A stretch of DNA of 64,000 nucleotides from Otis tarda (Eukaryota > Chordata > Aves > Otidiformes > Otididae): the NCBI GenBank assembly GCA_026413225.1, contig CM048552.1:206225553-206289552 (forward strand), given 5' to 3'. The translations under genes were made by a program, and so were the position numbers. Below are positions 26,541-39,374 of the stretch, in pieces. Under the pieces are notes generated by a model. The model was not told where the DNA came from. It worked only from the letters and a program-made list of their open reading frames with translations, and did not search any database. Numbering within the stretch: the first letter of the stretch is position 1; every line of letters starts with the position of its first letter.

Positions 26541-26546
26541 TTTATT
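26541..26546 (-). promoter_or_regulatory. LTR polyadenylation signal (AATAAA)
   Basis: TTTATT on the plus strand gives AATAAA on the minus strand, about 180 bp before the minus-strand end of the LTR. This suits an R/U5 position. The corresponding hexamer in the second copy (60745-61510) has decayed to CATAAA. Confidence 0.5.
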
Positions 26547-26739
26547 ACTACAAACAGCAGGATAATGAGACAGAGAACAACATAACCTCCATCCACCCCT
26601 CCCTCTTCCCAAGCTTAACATTATCTCTACTACCTTCCCCCCCCCGAGCAGCACAGGGGGGAAGAGGGAACGGGGGTTGCAGTCAGTTCATCACACGTTG
26701 TTTCACGCCGCTGCTTCATGGTCGGGGGAAGAACTCCTC

Positions 26740-27030
26740 ACATTCCTCCCCTGCTCTGTTGTGGGGTCCCTCCCACGGGCCACAGTCCTTCGTGGAACTG
26801 CTCCAGCGTGGGTCATCTCTTCCACGGAGTACAGTCTCTCCAGAACGGCTGTCCCAGCGGGCCCTCCACGGGCCACAGCCGCCTTCAAGCATCCACCTCC
26901 CCCGGTGTGGGGTCCTTCACGGGCTCCAAGTGGATCTCTGCTCCTCCGTGGACCTCCATGGGCTGCAGGGGGACAACCTGCTCCACCATGGTCGACACCA
27001 CAGGCTGCAGGGGAATCTTGGCCAGGAGCT
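26740..27030 (-). repeat. Internal degenerate tandem repeats of the LTR
   Basis: Several degenerate units of roughly 45-60 bp each contain a 'ctccagcgtgggtc..ccacgggctgcag' theme (plus-strand reading). The second LTR copy has the same arrangement, so the array belongs to the family and is not a local expansion. Confidence 0.7.
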
Positions 27031-27316
27031 GCATTACTCCTCCCCCTCCTTTCTGAACTGACCTTGGCGTCTGCAGCCGTTCCTCACAACAGGCTGGTAG
27101 ATGTCTCTCAGGATCTTTTTTTACATCTTATTCACTTCTCGTCTCCTTTCCACTTCTTGCAGCCGGGCTGGGCCGAGTCGGGCCCAGTTGGCCGCCTGGC
27201 AAGAGGCCAGAGGGTGAGTCCTGCAAGGCCCATGAGGCCTGCGCCTCCCCCTCTGCGCCTCTGCCCCCGCTCAGCTTCTTCACATCTTCTCTTCTCTTTT
27301 TTCTGTTTTCCCCTTC

Positions 27317-27323
27317 TTAAATA
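27317..27323 (-). promoter_or_regulatory. TATA-like box of the LTR
   Basis: TTAAATA on the plus strand reads TATTTAA on the minus strand, about 175 bp inside the U3 end. This is a plausible core promoter position; activity is unknown. Confidence 0.4.
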
Positions 27324-27496
27324 CGTTATCGCAGAGGCGTTATCACGGAACATTCTGCTACCAATCGGCTCGACCTTGGCCAGCAGCGGGTCCGCCCTAG
27401 GCCTGGCCAAGTCCACTGAACAAAGGGGAGCGACTTCTAGCAGTTTCCTACAGAAACTGCCACCTTAGGCCCCCCCTCACTAATAAAACCATGACA

Positions 27497-27500
27497 CTCC
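27497..27500. repeat. Target-site duplication (CTCC), right of LTR
   Basis: This is the partner of 26354-26357 and abuts the CATGACA terminus. Confidence 0.6.
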
Positions 27501-28861
27501 TTATTTAGAAGGTGGTTTTAGTCAACAGATAGAGATGAACAATGATCATTCAAAGAACCTGAGCAACTTCTTAATTCTGATTCTTGTTCTGGTTTACAAA
27601 CAAGTTCTTATAAGTACATGTAATTTTTTTTCTGATTAATGTCAAGCAGGAGATCAGATTTCTTGGCTTTTAATTTAAAGAGAGTGTAATGAGCTAGAAA
27701 AGCAGCATGTATCTGAAGAAGCAGATGTAACGGATCCAATCCTATGAACACAATTTTCTAAACATCTGCTATGACTGTAAAGTACTAAAACCAAAAGAGA
27801 AAGACATTAATGGCTCAGTACAGTCAAGAATATGGCTTAGTATCTATGTAAAAATTGTGCCAAACACACTTTCACAAAGTAAGGCTCATCTACTGCAATA
27901 GACCTAGGCCAGGTGTTGTATTTAAAAAAAAAATCTGTGGGAAAAGCTGAAGCAGGGCATAGAATTGGTCTTATGTTTTGGCTGTGTGTGGCACACCTGT
28001 AGAAGAAATTACTTTTAATGACATTTCTGTAGAGGTAGTGCAGAATGGGGTTGTAAGCAAGAAACTACAGGACATAAAAATACATGATCTGGGACTACCT
28101 GGGTTTTAGCATCCAAATGCTTGCATGGAGAGGGGGGGATTGCATCCAGTACCTTACTCCATAGTCTGCACTGAGTAAGTAACTAGAGGAAGTGTGTGAA
28201 GGTGTAGGAAAGTCATGTTATTTCTCTATGACTCAGCACTGTCTGAGATGAGCTGATTTTGCCACCAAAAGGAATGTGTGTGCTTTATCCAAATGAAGTA
28301 CCAATTCTTAGTTGAACTGCCTAGCAAGAAAACATCTGAAGTGGTAGGAAAATTTCCCTTCCTTGTACTTTTCCCTATATCCTATGTGAGGCTTGGCAAG
28401 TCCCTTGTCTTTGGCATTTGTCCAGATAAAGAACTAAATTCCTCAATCTAAACTGTCAGACAGGGAGGATGGCAGCCCTACTCTGTTGTTAATTATGTGC
28501 AAGACAACTTTCCCAGGGCCTGTTCCAGTCTCTGTATGTGTTTCTGGTTAGCTATGAAGACCTCTCTAACCACTGTTTGTCCATAATAGATTATAACAAA
28601 GGAAGAACAACACCACAGGGAGATGAAAGATGCGGGAAAGACTGCGCCTGGGATTACATTAAGTGGGTTTGTGTTGCAAATGTATATGAAGCAAATGGAG
28701 GGAGAGACTGGTGACTGCAAAATGGATTATTGTCCTCTAGATTTTAATAAAATGCAGTAACTTTCCTGTAATTTTTGACCATATAATGTAATACTCCCCT
28801 TATATACTCTTTACACAACAATAGAAATATTACCATTCTTCATTAATCTCAGTACAGATTT
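27501..28861. other. Noncoding DNA, no gene seen
   Basis: AT-rich sequence resumes immediately after the LTR boundary. No ORF or repeat family is recognised. Confidence 0.5.
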
Positions 28862-28945
28862 GGGAGTAATTTCTGTCTGCTGATCTCACTGGACAATTTT
28901 ATAGGGAGTAATTTCTGTCTGCTGATCTCACTGGACAATTTTATA
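28862..28945. repeat. Perfect tandem duplication, 2 x 42 bp
   Basis: Bases 28862-28903 are repeated exactly at 28904-28945. Zero divergence across 84 bp suggests a recent duplication or an assembly artefact. No repeat family is recognised in the unit. Confidence 0.95.
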
Positions 28946-31900
28946 GAGCTTTATTTGATCAGATGTAGACATATACATCTAAGCTAGTTGTCTTGGCTTC
29001 CTTTGCACTCAGTGCAGAGTAACTGCAAATTATAGGATGCGATTCATTTTGTTCTAAAACCAATCAGATGGATCTGACTGGCTCTACTTCTTCCCAGTGA
29101 CTGTAACAGGAGTTAGTTTGAGGTGACTGGCTCACATGTTCATGACTGTATTACCAATGTCTGAGGATAGGTGAGAAGACCACATGTTTTCTGTCAATCA
29201 CTACGAGGCTTTTAGTAACAATTTACTTCTTAAAAAATCCTCCAACTCAGATTTAGTACAGTTAATGGAAAGGAATTTAAATGTCCCTGGAAGACTGGGT
29301 ACTGGTGATTTACAGATGTTCTTTCTTAACTGGGAAAATGATAATATTTCATTTTCTAAAAGAGAAAGATAAATAACTAAATAATATTTGCTGATCATGG
29401 CAAAGTCAAATGTAAATGACTTAATATTAACATACAGGAATTAGAATTTGTTTATTATGTGTTTTCCCTCTTTCTTTTTTTATTTTTCTGTGCAGAGAGC
29501 TACTTGATGCACCTTTCCTTCTCCATTTTGGCTGGGATGCCTACTCTGTACTTCTTTTTCAGAGTAATTCCATAGTTGGGAGGAACTTTGACATAATACA
29601 CAGCACTATGCATTTATCCATAGTACAAAGCATTTTTAAAATTATTCTGGTGCATTCCTCAAAAGCAGACAAACCACAGAGAAAATTCTGAAGTTTAGAT
29701 ATAAAATTCATGAGAAGACAAGTAATTTTCATTATTTCTGATGAGGAAGAATTTTGGGTTTTTTTTCTCCTCAAAAAGAAGGGTGCTAGAGCAAAAGCAG
29801 CATTTGCTCATCTAATAAAAGTGCATTTTTGCATTTAAAACTATCTATCTAATTTTTATAAAAATATTTTCATACCAGTGCTCGTTTCTACTTCTTAAAG
29901 ACACTATAATTGTCCCTTGGCCTTGCCTTCCCCTCCAAAATGTTTATCAAGCTGCACCGCTGCACGGCAAAGGATTTTCTCTCAGGACCAGACACAAGCA
30001 GTCAGAGGAAGGAGAGTGCAGAGTGATGACAAAGAGGAATGTGACTAGAACTTATTCAAAGCTGTTTTCTGAAGAATGTTCCTTGCTTAAAGTGCCTGAA
30101 TTGCCAGGAGATAAGAAGACTTGATGCAAAAGCTGGAGACAATAGCTTTGGGGAAACCATGAACACATAACCATTTGTCTCAGGAGATACTTTGCTTAGG
30201 AATGGCTGTGTATTGGGCCTAAGATAATTTTTTTTTTAATCAGAAAAGATTTTCGAGAATGTGTTTCATGATTAAACTTTTTTTTTTTTTTCCCCCCTTG
30301 ACAGTGTTGAGGTTTTCTCAGAATAACCCATTCTTGTGGTACTAATTTGTTAGACTTAGGAGCATACTTTCTCCATTGCCCAAAATATGTGTCTGTAATC
30401 AAATGTAAAGGTGAAGAAATGCTGGCAGTTTCTGAGACCATTTGTGTCCTAAGGCAGCAAGGTGTCTCACGGTACTTCTGAAATCATTGGATCAAGACGT
30501 GAGTGAATGAAAGAAAAACAATCTATTTTATTTAACAAAGCCCAAGTGCATCTGGGAAACATCTTCAGGGGAAATTTCCCTTCCACAGTACTAGACTTCT
30601 CTGTCTTGTTTAGATTAACCCACAAATCCTAATTTCGGTTTGGCCCTGGAAAAACCAGCCTACATTTTTTCATTGTTTCTTTCAACAGTCTTATATATCA
30701 TACTAAAGTAACATCCAGAAACAACCCTTAGTCTGCCTTTTTGGGTTTGATTAGCCTTGTAGTTAAATGGTAACAAAGACTGATACCAAAGGCAGCTTTG
30801 GAAGAATCAACATAAATGCATGGGTTTTGTGCATTCTCAGGAGATTATAAGTGATCTCAGTACTTTCTCAGGCTCAAATTAGCATGCTGGCTTTCAAGGT
30901 GAAGACTAAAGATTTTTAAAATTAGTGCTAACATTGTCTCAAATGGCCTGTTCAATAACCTTAAAAATTAAGCACGAGTTGGGACTGAAGGGAGCCATAA
31001 TACGTGACTCAGTACCTCTACTGTGTTGCACTTCAGACAAGTGATTTCCAGGTGCATTGCTTTATAACCGAATGACTGCTGAAAGTGCAATCAGTAAAAA
31101 ATTTCAGCTTCTTTCCCTGTGTAACACAGTCAGTAACTAATCGTTTCACAAAATGGAAAGTCTTGCCGAGGAGCGTAAGCCACTGGGAGTGTTAAAGTAA
31201 CCTTGCAGCTCTGATTAACAGGCTTCCAGATGCTAGATTAATGAGTGGATCTGAAAAGTTTGCATCAGCATAAGCTTCACTCTTGCTGAAAGCAGTAAGC
31301 TTTGTTGCTATCAAACCGCAGTAAAGCATGAGTGGAGCTGTAGCATGTGGAAGCACATTTCACAAAAAAAAATCTCTACATAACATCTAGAGACTGAAAT
31401 GTGTGTTTTTCCCCCCAGCAACAAAGCCTCTCCAGGCTGAGATAACTCCCCTTCTGCTGCTCATTTTGGTCTCAGAAGTGCAATGTGTTGTCCTGTTTGT
31501 GTAGCTGTTTCATCTATGGCTGCATTGTTGAGAAGAATAATCTCACTAAAACAAAAACCTGAGCCAAAGATAGTAGATTCTGTTTAGTGGTGGCAAGGAA
31601 CTCCCTTCGCTCCATCTCTTTCCCTTCATGCCTGAAAACACTTCAGTAAAGAAAAATGCTGGCTTTAAAAAGAAGCAGCATACCCTAAACGTAGATACAT
31701 TGGAAAGATGCTGGATAAGAAGTTGCTAGACAAGAACGACAGGAGGTGACCACAATGAAGACTAAGTAGAGTTGCATCAACATCAGTCTTCAACATGGCA
31801 TAGCAGAGCTCTCACCTGAGCATATGCCAATTTTCTAACTTATTTTTGTGCAGAGGCCAAGTGCATTTTATACTTAGGGTTCAGTGGCTGATTAGTTCAA

Positions 31901-34900
31901 GCCAGTCAATGGCAGCCAGATAACGGGGCATAAGCTTGGTTAAAGGTCTCATCCCTCCAATGTCATTCCTACACATTGCCAAGTAAAGAAAACTCTGTGG
32001 GAAGTATCCTGATGATCCACTTGTTTTCCTCTGAGCAGCTCATATGATGTTGTGAAAGGACATTTCACAGGTGTCTACCTTTCCTTTTGAAACTCGCTCT
32101 CTGTCTCTGGTCAGTTATTTTGCTGGGTCTTTAAATGATCTTTATTATTGCTGCTTGTGCTAAGGTGCATTTATCTGTCCGCAGAGGCAGCTTTGGCTGT
32201 CAGCTTACACTGTATATTTTCCAGCACCTTCTGCAAACTTGTTTTATCTTGAACAGTCAACCTATTCCTTTGTGAAAGGAAAGATTTAACAAAAAAGGCA
32301 AAAAATATGGTACCATTACCACAGTGATTTATTTCCTGTTCAAAGAGTAGATTTACTGGCAAGCAGATAACAGACTGCTGTCTCTAGGCTAGTTTTGATT
32401 GGATGCATAAATGTTTGGCTGACATTATTCACACTTTCTATGGTGAGTAAGATTAAGACCTGCTACTGCTTGTATGCTATGCGATGAAGTCCTTTAGCTA
32501 ACCAAGAAAACACTATGGTGGTGCAAACAGTGCTTTTTTTTGTAAAGCTTCAGTACAAGAAATTTTTTTCCATGTAGGATGAAAGGAAATAACATCGCAG
32601 ACACTGAGCGACAAGCTTGGCTTTAGAAGGGTACTTTGACCATTTCGAGGTCAAAGTGACTTCAAATTGAAAATAGAGAGGGAGCAATTCTGCTCCTTCC
32701 TAAGGCGAAGAACATACACAGCAACAACACATCTCACCAACTATATGGACAGCAGAAGAGCCTCATAACAGATAGAAGATCGTGATTTACATTTATGGCA
32801 GCTCTTAGCAGCAGTGATCTCCCAAGGCTGCCTTTCCTCCTCTGAGCTTCCCATGCATATCTGCCTCCAGTGCCCCTGGGAACTCACTGTCTGATGGTTC
32901 ACTGCAGCCATGTCTTACAAAGTGTTTGTCCGATCTGCCTTTCCCCAAAGAGCTAGCCTCTTTACAAGTGAAAAATAGAAATAATTCCCTGTTTTGACCT
33001 GAGTTTTAGGATGCAGCAAGCCCTCTCCCACTCTGTGGTTAGAGACTAAAGCTCCCTAGGCTTTCTGTTGTGGATTTGGTTCCCCTCCTGCAGCCCTGTG
33101 TCAGCTTTGCAGCAGCGGAGTTACACCAGGGTGGAAGAAGGAATGAGAAAATGAGCGTTTCCAATAGCTTGCAGGCAGCGTTCACAGCTGACGCTGATGC
33201 TTTGCCATCTGTGTGCTTCGTGTTTACAGTACTGACTGCGGCAAAATTATGATCGAAGAGCAGCTCAGTAACATTTCCTGTTGGTCCATTTTGTTCCAGA
33301 GTATTTGCCTTTAGGGCCAATTTGTGACTTCACCTGAACAAGCGAAGTCGTCTCAGATTCCAATGTTATCTTCTTTCTTTCAACCAGTAAATGGTACTTT
33401 TCAGTCTAAGAAGTACTTTAACCCTGAAGCTGACAGTAGTCCTCTAGTAAATAATAATATAAAGCAAAGTTCAGGGGCAGAAATCTTGCATTAAATAGAA
33501 AATTATTTAGTATGATAATTGAAGGCTGAAAATCCTTGTCAGCTTGCATATGTGTCAGACAGTTTACCATCTGTGGATTAATCCCTCTGGTCTCCAAAGG
33601 TACTTATAGGTGTAGTTGTGGGAGAGTTTGTCTAATGCATTTGCTCTCCATCAACAATTATTTGCTCTTTTCATGTCACTGCTGGATAGATTTATTCAAA
33701 TACAAACGAAGGAAGCATCTCACAACAGTTCCAGCACTGGAAAATGTGTTACATTGGAGACATTTCTTGAGGGACTTTGGGATTTCAGCCTTTATTTCAC
33801 AAACTGAACAGTCTGTGAAATAAAACTATATTTCCAAAACCTAACCTGTAACCACTGATTTTAATAAGTACAGGAAAACAAGCAAACCAGGCTGTTACAA
33901 ACAAGAAAATAAACTGCTACTTGATATGGGAAAATCTCTGCATCTTTTGGGATCACTCACACCTAGAAATTATTGTTTTCTGTTTTACTACTAGACCCTG
34001 CAGTGTTCCTGTCAGGCCTTGCTGAGCAGGGCTACCTAGAGAATAGTAGGAATCAGCACTGGGACCTAAAGAGTCAGTGGTCTCTGTGCTGGAAAAAGGT
34101 GATTTTAAGGAGCAGTCCCCTCTTTAGCCTTTTTCTTGAAGTATAAAACTGAGATCCTGTAAACCTGACAAGATAAAGCAGCCCCTAAACAAAGAAGGCT
34201 TATTTTGGAAAGGGTTGAATTGCTGTTACGCATTCTACAAGAAGCAATAACGATATCTGAGGATACAGAAGGGCCTCTGTGCCTGTTGAGGGGAAATTCT
34301 CAAGTAATTTTTTTCTGTGTCCACATTAGCCACAAGTCCCAGATATACAGCTGAGCAATGGGAATCAATTTTTCTCAGGTATCTGTGGATAGACCTTGAT
34401 AGCTGTGTGCAATTCTAATAAAACTAGCCTGTATCTGTTAATTGAATCCATTTTTCAGGAAAGAAAAGGTGAAGCTTTGTCAACACTAAAATATTTTTTC
34501 TCAATTCTATCAGTTTTAGAAGCTTCAGATGTAAAAAGCAGCAAAAGCCACTCAAGAATGCTAAATCACTTTGATTCAAGATGAAGTGTTCTGCTTCAGC
34601 CTTCCACTTTTATTCCAAAAGAAGCTTGAATTTGAAATGAAACATTTCACTTCAGGATTGAATGAGCTCCTGAGTTTTTAAAATAATGGAATTCAGAGTG
34701 ATATAAATATAAATGTAAATAGAAATAGAAATATATATTTGGCAACAGTCAGTTATTCGCATACAGCAGAACAGTGAACTTCTTTATGGAAAGAAATTCC
34801 TCCATTTTATGAATGTATGTGGGCCATCTGATTCCCTTGCTTTCTCTGGCTTCTTGGTGCTGATGTTTCCAAAAGCTGTGCTCACAGTTACCGGGATGAC

Positions 34901-37837
34901 TTAAAGCGGAATTGTAAAATTTGTTTGCTTTGGCAGTGAAGCTGTCATAAGAAGTTTCTCTCTTGCTGCTTGTTCTTATGTCATGATACAGTTCACCACT
35001 GTCTATAACTGCTGGTGGGATTGTGCCATACACCTGATTTGTTTACTGCCTGTCCCTTCAACAGACTTGTGGTGATGAAGTATAGTGGAAGGGGAACACC
35101 AAAGCCAGTATGCTGCGTAGTTTCAGTCTGTGATCCCATAGGAAATATCCAAAAGACAGTGCATGAAATTAAATTTCTAAGCCAGGCTTTTGCTTTTAAA
35201 GTGAGACATAAAACGTTTTAAATATTTCTATTGTATAGTTGAGTTGCAGAGCCTGAAACTGCTCCTTGGCTTAGGAGCCTAAGTTGTGTTTTTGGTAATA
35301 GGTAGCTGAAGTTCTGTCTTCTGTAACTGCTGAGCGGCTGGTAGATTGCTGCTACACACAGCCATGTAATAACCTCTCAGTGAGGTAACTGTGTATGAAG
35401 TGGATCTGGTAGGGGAGTGGAATAGGAGATCATATTTTTTCTTCACTCCTCTGTTGAAGCTGAATGACCATGTAGCCAGCAATGCAAAACTCACGGACCC
35501 AGAGCAGGAGATGGAGCTGAAGAAGGACCCTGTACTGCAGTAATCAGTGCAATGACCCAGTCCCTTGCTCCAGGACCCCAAGTTTGTTTTATGTTAGACA
35601 AAGTGGAACCGGCTGAGGGAGCAGTCTTTGCCCATAGGCACAGAAGTGTTTTCTTTGATTCTGTTCTACCACCTAAATAGAGAAATTGTGTAAGGAGAAA
35701 GAAGGAAAATAGGAACCAGTGAACGTTAGACAATAGGCTAGTGACAGGACTGGCAATATAGCCCAGATTTTCCAGTTCCCAGATCAGTGATTTTCTCACT
35801 GACCTGTGCTGTTTTTCTCTTCCAGTAACCAGACTCCTCTGTGTTAAACTGCCACCCGTCCAGAGCTGAGATAAGAATCTCACTAGCCATGGTTAATATC
35901 CATTTAGGCAGCTTTAACATCAGTGAATACAAAGGTGTATCTGAATGTCCATCTTGCCCTTATCTCTTTTTGGTAGATATCCACAATGAAAAATTATGGA
36001 TTGATGGTTAAATTATTGAGAGATTTTATTCTGAGATCCTTGATACATTATTCAAAGACATACATACGCCTGAGGTTTATATATCAGAACATCTGATTTT
36101 ATTTCTCAAATTATTCAGCAGTATTTCTGGTTTCTACAGCCAGAAGCCAAAGAACAACCTCATCCACCTGTACAATCACTTTGAAAACTTAAATATTGGA
36201 TGACATTTAACATATAAACATATAAACATTTCAGAAATGGCTAAAGCCTATATTAATTTTATTTAATTTCAGACAAAGAAGAATTCCAGAGATTAATGAC
36301 TGCATGGCATTTCTGGCAGGGTTCCTTTCAGCCATAGATTCCAGAACACATATTGCAAAATCCACTCCTCACCATTAACCAGCTTGAAGAGGGAGAAAAA
36401 AGAAATGCAAGTACAAAGGTTTTCTTGACAATCTTCATGATATTCCTCTCACTTCCCAGATACTCCCCTTCCTGTCTGAGACATTCAAGAGGTAATAGGG
36501 TTTTGATGGAGGAGGTGAACAGACATTATGTTGGAGAGGGTTGGACTTTTATTACCTTATAGGCACAACAGATTTCTAAAATTTCAAATTTCATGCTGGA
36601 GTTAATAGCTGTAAGAGCACTACTAATTGACGCAGATGTCACTGGGGCCTGTAAAGGGCAGGTATGCAACAGCAGCTCTACTTCTGGAGGATCTGGGAAA
36701 GGAAATAAAGATCTTACAAATGTGATTAGTCAAGCCTTCAGTGATATAGACCTCAGAGACCAATAGATTTGGGAGATATTTGGGGGAGTTTCCCAAGGAA
36801 ACCACTCATACTTCTTCCTCTAGTATAAAAAAATAAATGCTTCTTGTTGAGTCTACAGTTTAATGCAGGACATACATGGTGACAAAGCCTAACCTTGAAG
36901 TGTAGCAGCCTGTAACAAAAGCACAGCAATGTTATGCAAGCAGTGTCTTCTCCAGTGCAGGAAGAGGTAGCATGTAGTACGCGATTATTCAGCTGGAATA
37001 AAACCAAGACACTGGACCCAGCTTCACTACTCCTCTTATGAAGAGTATATGGGATTTTTATTGTGCAGAAAAGATAATTGGCTGTGTTTTATGGCTCATC
37101 TTAAACAGAGTATCTAGCATCTCAGTATGGTGTTTCAGTGATGATTCATGAACAGTGTTTTTAATATTAATTCTGTTTGCTGTAGCTCTTGTCATCCACA
37201 GCGGTCATCCACCCAAATATTGACCAGGATTGCTTTGTTTGAAGATGTATTGAAAACAAAACCTATGGGACTATTTTGCTATCTCTCCAAATCATGTGCA
37301 GCTCACTTTAGCTTTCAAAAATGTAGGTTTCTGCTCTAAGCTACCTGTATATCTTCTTGCTATACTCAAAGGAGAGAGATATCTCCACATAGTTATTCAT
37401 CACACAAATTTTCCATACTTACCTGTGGAAAAGTTGAATTTTCCTATAAACATGTTTGTCACTTTCCATTGACAGTAGTCTGATCACCAGTTGCAACTTG
37501 GGTTATCATAACTGAATTGTTGACGGCTGAAGACAAATAATACATATCTTGCCCTAAATATTGTCTTTTCAAAGTATGCCATGGAATTTTGAGTTCTTGT
37601 TTTCCTGAGGGCAGAAGACAGAAATTCTGTTTCCGCTGTCTGCCTCCAAAAACTCTTGGGCCACTTTTTTTTTCAGTTCATTGCTCTGAAAAACAGCTTC
37701 AGAATTAATTTATCCATACTTAGGTCAGGGATTTGAGATTCCACAGTGATGAGTGCACTATAACAATACAAGTAGAGCAGAAAAAAAGTAATTCTTTTAA
37801 TGCGTTGGGATTGCCTGACACTGAACTGCAGAATTTA
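28946..37837. other. Long noncoding stretch, no gene seen
   Basis: About 8.9 kb of AT-rich DNA. Its ORFs are all under about 130 codons and none looks like a protein family. It contains the perfect hairpin at 32633-32657 and AT-rich low-complexity sequence near 34700-34740. No repeat family was recognised, which fits old, unconstrained or regulatory intergenic or intronic DNA. Confidence 0.5.
32633..32657. other. Perfect inverted repeat, 9-bp arms, 7-bp loop
   Basis: ACTTTGACC (32633-32641) is followed by a 7-base loop and then GGTCAAAGT (32649-32657). The arms contain TGACC and GGTCA, the half-site of many nuclear receptors, arranged as an everted pair. It could also be a chance hairpin; no transcript or promoter context supports either reading. 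Confidence 0.6.
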
Positions 37838-38029
37838 TCATAGAATCATAGAATGGTTAGAGTTGGAAGGGACCTTCAAAGGTCATCTAGTCCAACCCCC
37901 CTGCAAGAAGCAGGGACATCCCTGACTAGATCAGGTTGCTCAGAGCCTCATCCAGCCTGGCCTTGAACATTTCCAGGGATGGGGCATCCACCACCTCTCT
38001 GGGCAACCTGTTCCAGTGCTCTACAACTC

Positions 38030-39374
38030 TCATTGTAAAAATTTTTTTCTAATATCTAATCTAAACCTACCTCCTTCTAATTTAAACCCATTACCCCTTG
38101 TCCTATCACAACAGGCCCTACTGAACAGTTTCTCCCCATCTTTCCTGTAGGCCCCCTTGAGGTATTGGAAGACCACTATCAGGTCACACCGGAGCCTCCT
38201 CTTCTCCAGGCTGAACAGCCCCAACTCTCTCAGCCTGTCCTCATACGAGAGGTGCTCCAGCCCTCTGATCATCTTGGTGGCCCTTCTCTGGACCCTTTCC
38301 AACTGGTCCATGTCCTTCTTGTGTTGGGGACTCCAGAACTGGACACAGTACTCCAGGTGGGGTCTCACCAGGGCAGAGTAGAGGGGCAGAATCACCTCTC
38401 TTGACCTGCTGGCCACGCTCCTCTTGATGCAGCCCAGGATGCGGTTGGCCTTCTGGGCCGCAAGGGCGCATTGCCCGCTCATGTTGAGCCTCTCGTCTAC
38501 CAGCACTCCCAAGTCTTTCTCCTCAGGGCTGCTCTCAATCCATTCTCCACCCAGCCTGTATTTGTGCCTGGGATTGCCACGACCCAGGTGCAGGACCTTG
38601 CACTTGGCCTGGTTGAACTTCATGAGGTTGGCACGGGCCCACCTCTCCAGCCTGTCAAGGTCCCTCTGGATGGCATCCCTCCCTTCCAGCGAGTCGACGG
38701 CACCACACAGCTTGGTGTCATCGGCGAACTTGCTGAGGGTGCACTCTATCCCACTGTCCATGTCGCCGACAAAGATGTTGAACAGGGCCGGGCCCAACAC
38801 GGACCCCTGAGGGACGCCACTGGTGACCGGTCTCCACTTGGACATTGAGCCGTTGACCACCACTCTCTGAGTGCGGCCATCCAGCCAACTCCTTATCCAC
38901 CGAGTGGTCCATCCATCGAACCCATGCCTCTCTAGTTTGGAGAGAAGGATGTCATGCGGGACAGTGTCAAAAGCTTTGCACAAGTCCAGGTAGACGATAT
39001 CCGTTGCCCGTCCCTTGTCCACCGATGCTGTTACCCCGTCATAAAAGGCCACCAAATTGGTCAGGCACGATCTGCCCTTGGTGAAGCCATGTTGGCTGTC
39101 ACCAACCACCTCCTTGCTCTCCATGTGCCTTAGCATGGTTTCCAGGAGAATCTGCTCCATGACCTTGCCAGGCACAGAGGTGAGGCTGACCAGCCTGTAG
39201 TTGCCCGGGTCTTCCTTACTCCCCTTTTTAAAAATGGTGGTTATGTTCCCTCTCTTTCAGTCATCGGGGACCTCACCAGACCGCCACGATTTCTCAAATA
39301 TGATGGCCAGTGGCTTGGCAACTTCATCCGCCAGTTCCCTCAGGACGCGCGGATGGATCTCATCAGGCCTCATG
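38030..39374 (-). pseudogene. CR1 ORF2 fragment: reverse transcriptase (outer copy)
   Basis: This encodes the RT part of CR1 ORF2, which would copy CR1 RNA into DNA at a nicked target. Visible motifs, N to [27 protein letters not shown] (motif A), [19 protein letters not shown] (the catalytic aspartate pair) and the C-terminal '[29 protein letters not shown]' region. Relative to the inner copy there are two breaks. A nonsense change turns a Trp codon into TGA at 39257-39259. A one-base loss in the T run at 38037-38041 shifts the frame just before the C-terminal '[11 protein letters not shown]' block and ends the ORF at 38030. The 5' part of the gene is displaced to 41914-43413 by the inner insertion. 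It is non-functional as it stands, although the catalytic motifs survive. Confidence 0.92.

Larger units (their letters stand above)
26358..27496 (-). mobile_element. Solo LTR of an avian endogenous retrovirus family
   Basis: This is a 1.14-kb GC-rich block in AT-rich surroundings. It has imperfect inverted termini (TGTCGTAGTT at the left; TGTCATGGTT reading in from the right), TG...CA ends and an adjacent CTCC duplication. I recognise the pattern as a long LTR common in bird genomes. Diagnostic parts are the CAAAACAGACTCGACTTGGG block at 26509-26528, the tandem 'ccacgggctgcag' units, and the U3-like right part containing 'cgttatcgcagaggcg'. A TATA-like box at 27317-27323 and AATAAA at 26541-26546, both on the minus strand, set the orientation. 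No gag, pol or env sequence adjoins it, so it is most likely a solo LTR formed by recombination between two LTRs. Exact family name and ERV class are not assigned. The plus-strand ORFs of up to 263 codons here are shadows of GC-rich repeat sequence. Confidence 0.85.

Noticed and set aside
26504-27468. Plus-strand ORFs of 185, 263 and 112 codons
   Set aside because: They lie entirely inside the minus-strand LTR, overlap each other in different frames, and reflect the GC-rich tandem sequence, which is short of stop codons. No protein family is recognisable.
38157-38912. Several 74-128 codon ORFs opposite the CR1 RT frame
   Set aside because: They are antisense or out-of-frame shadows of the CR1 ORF2 sequence. 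Their mirror images recur in the inner copy.
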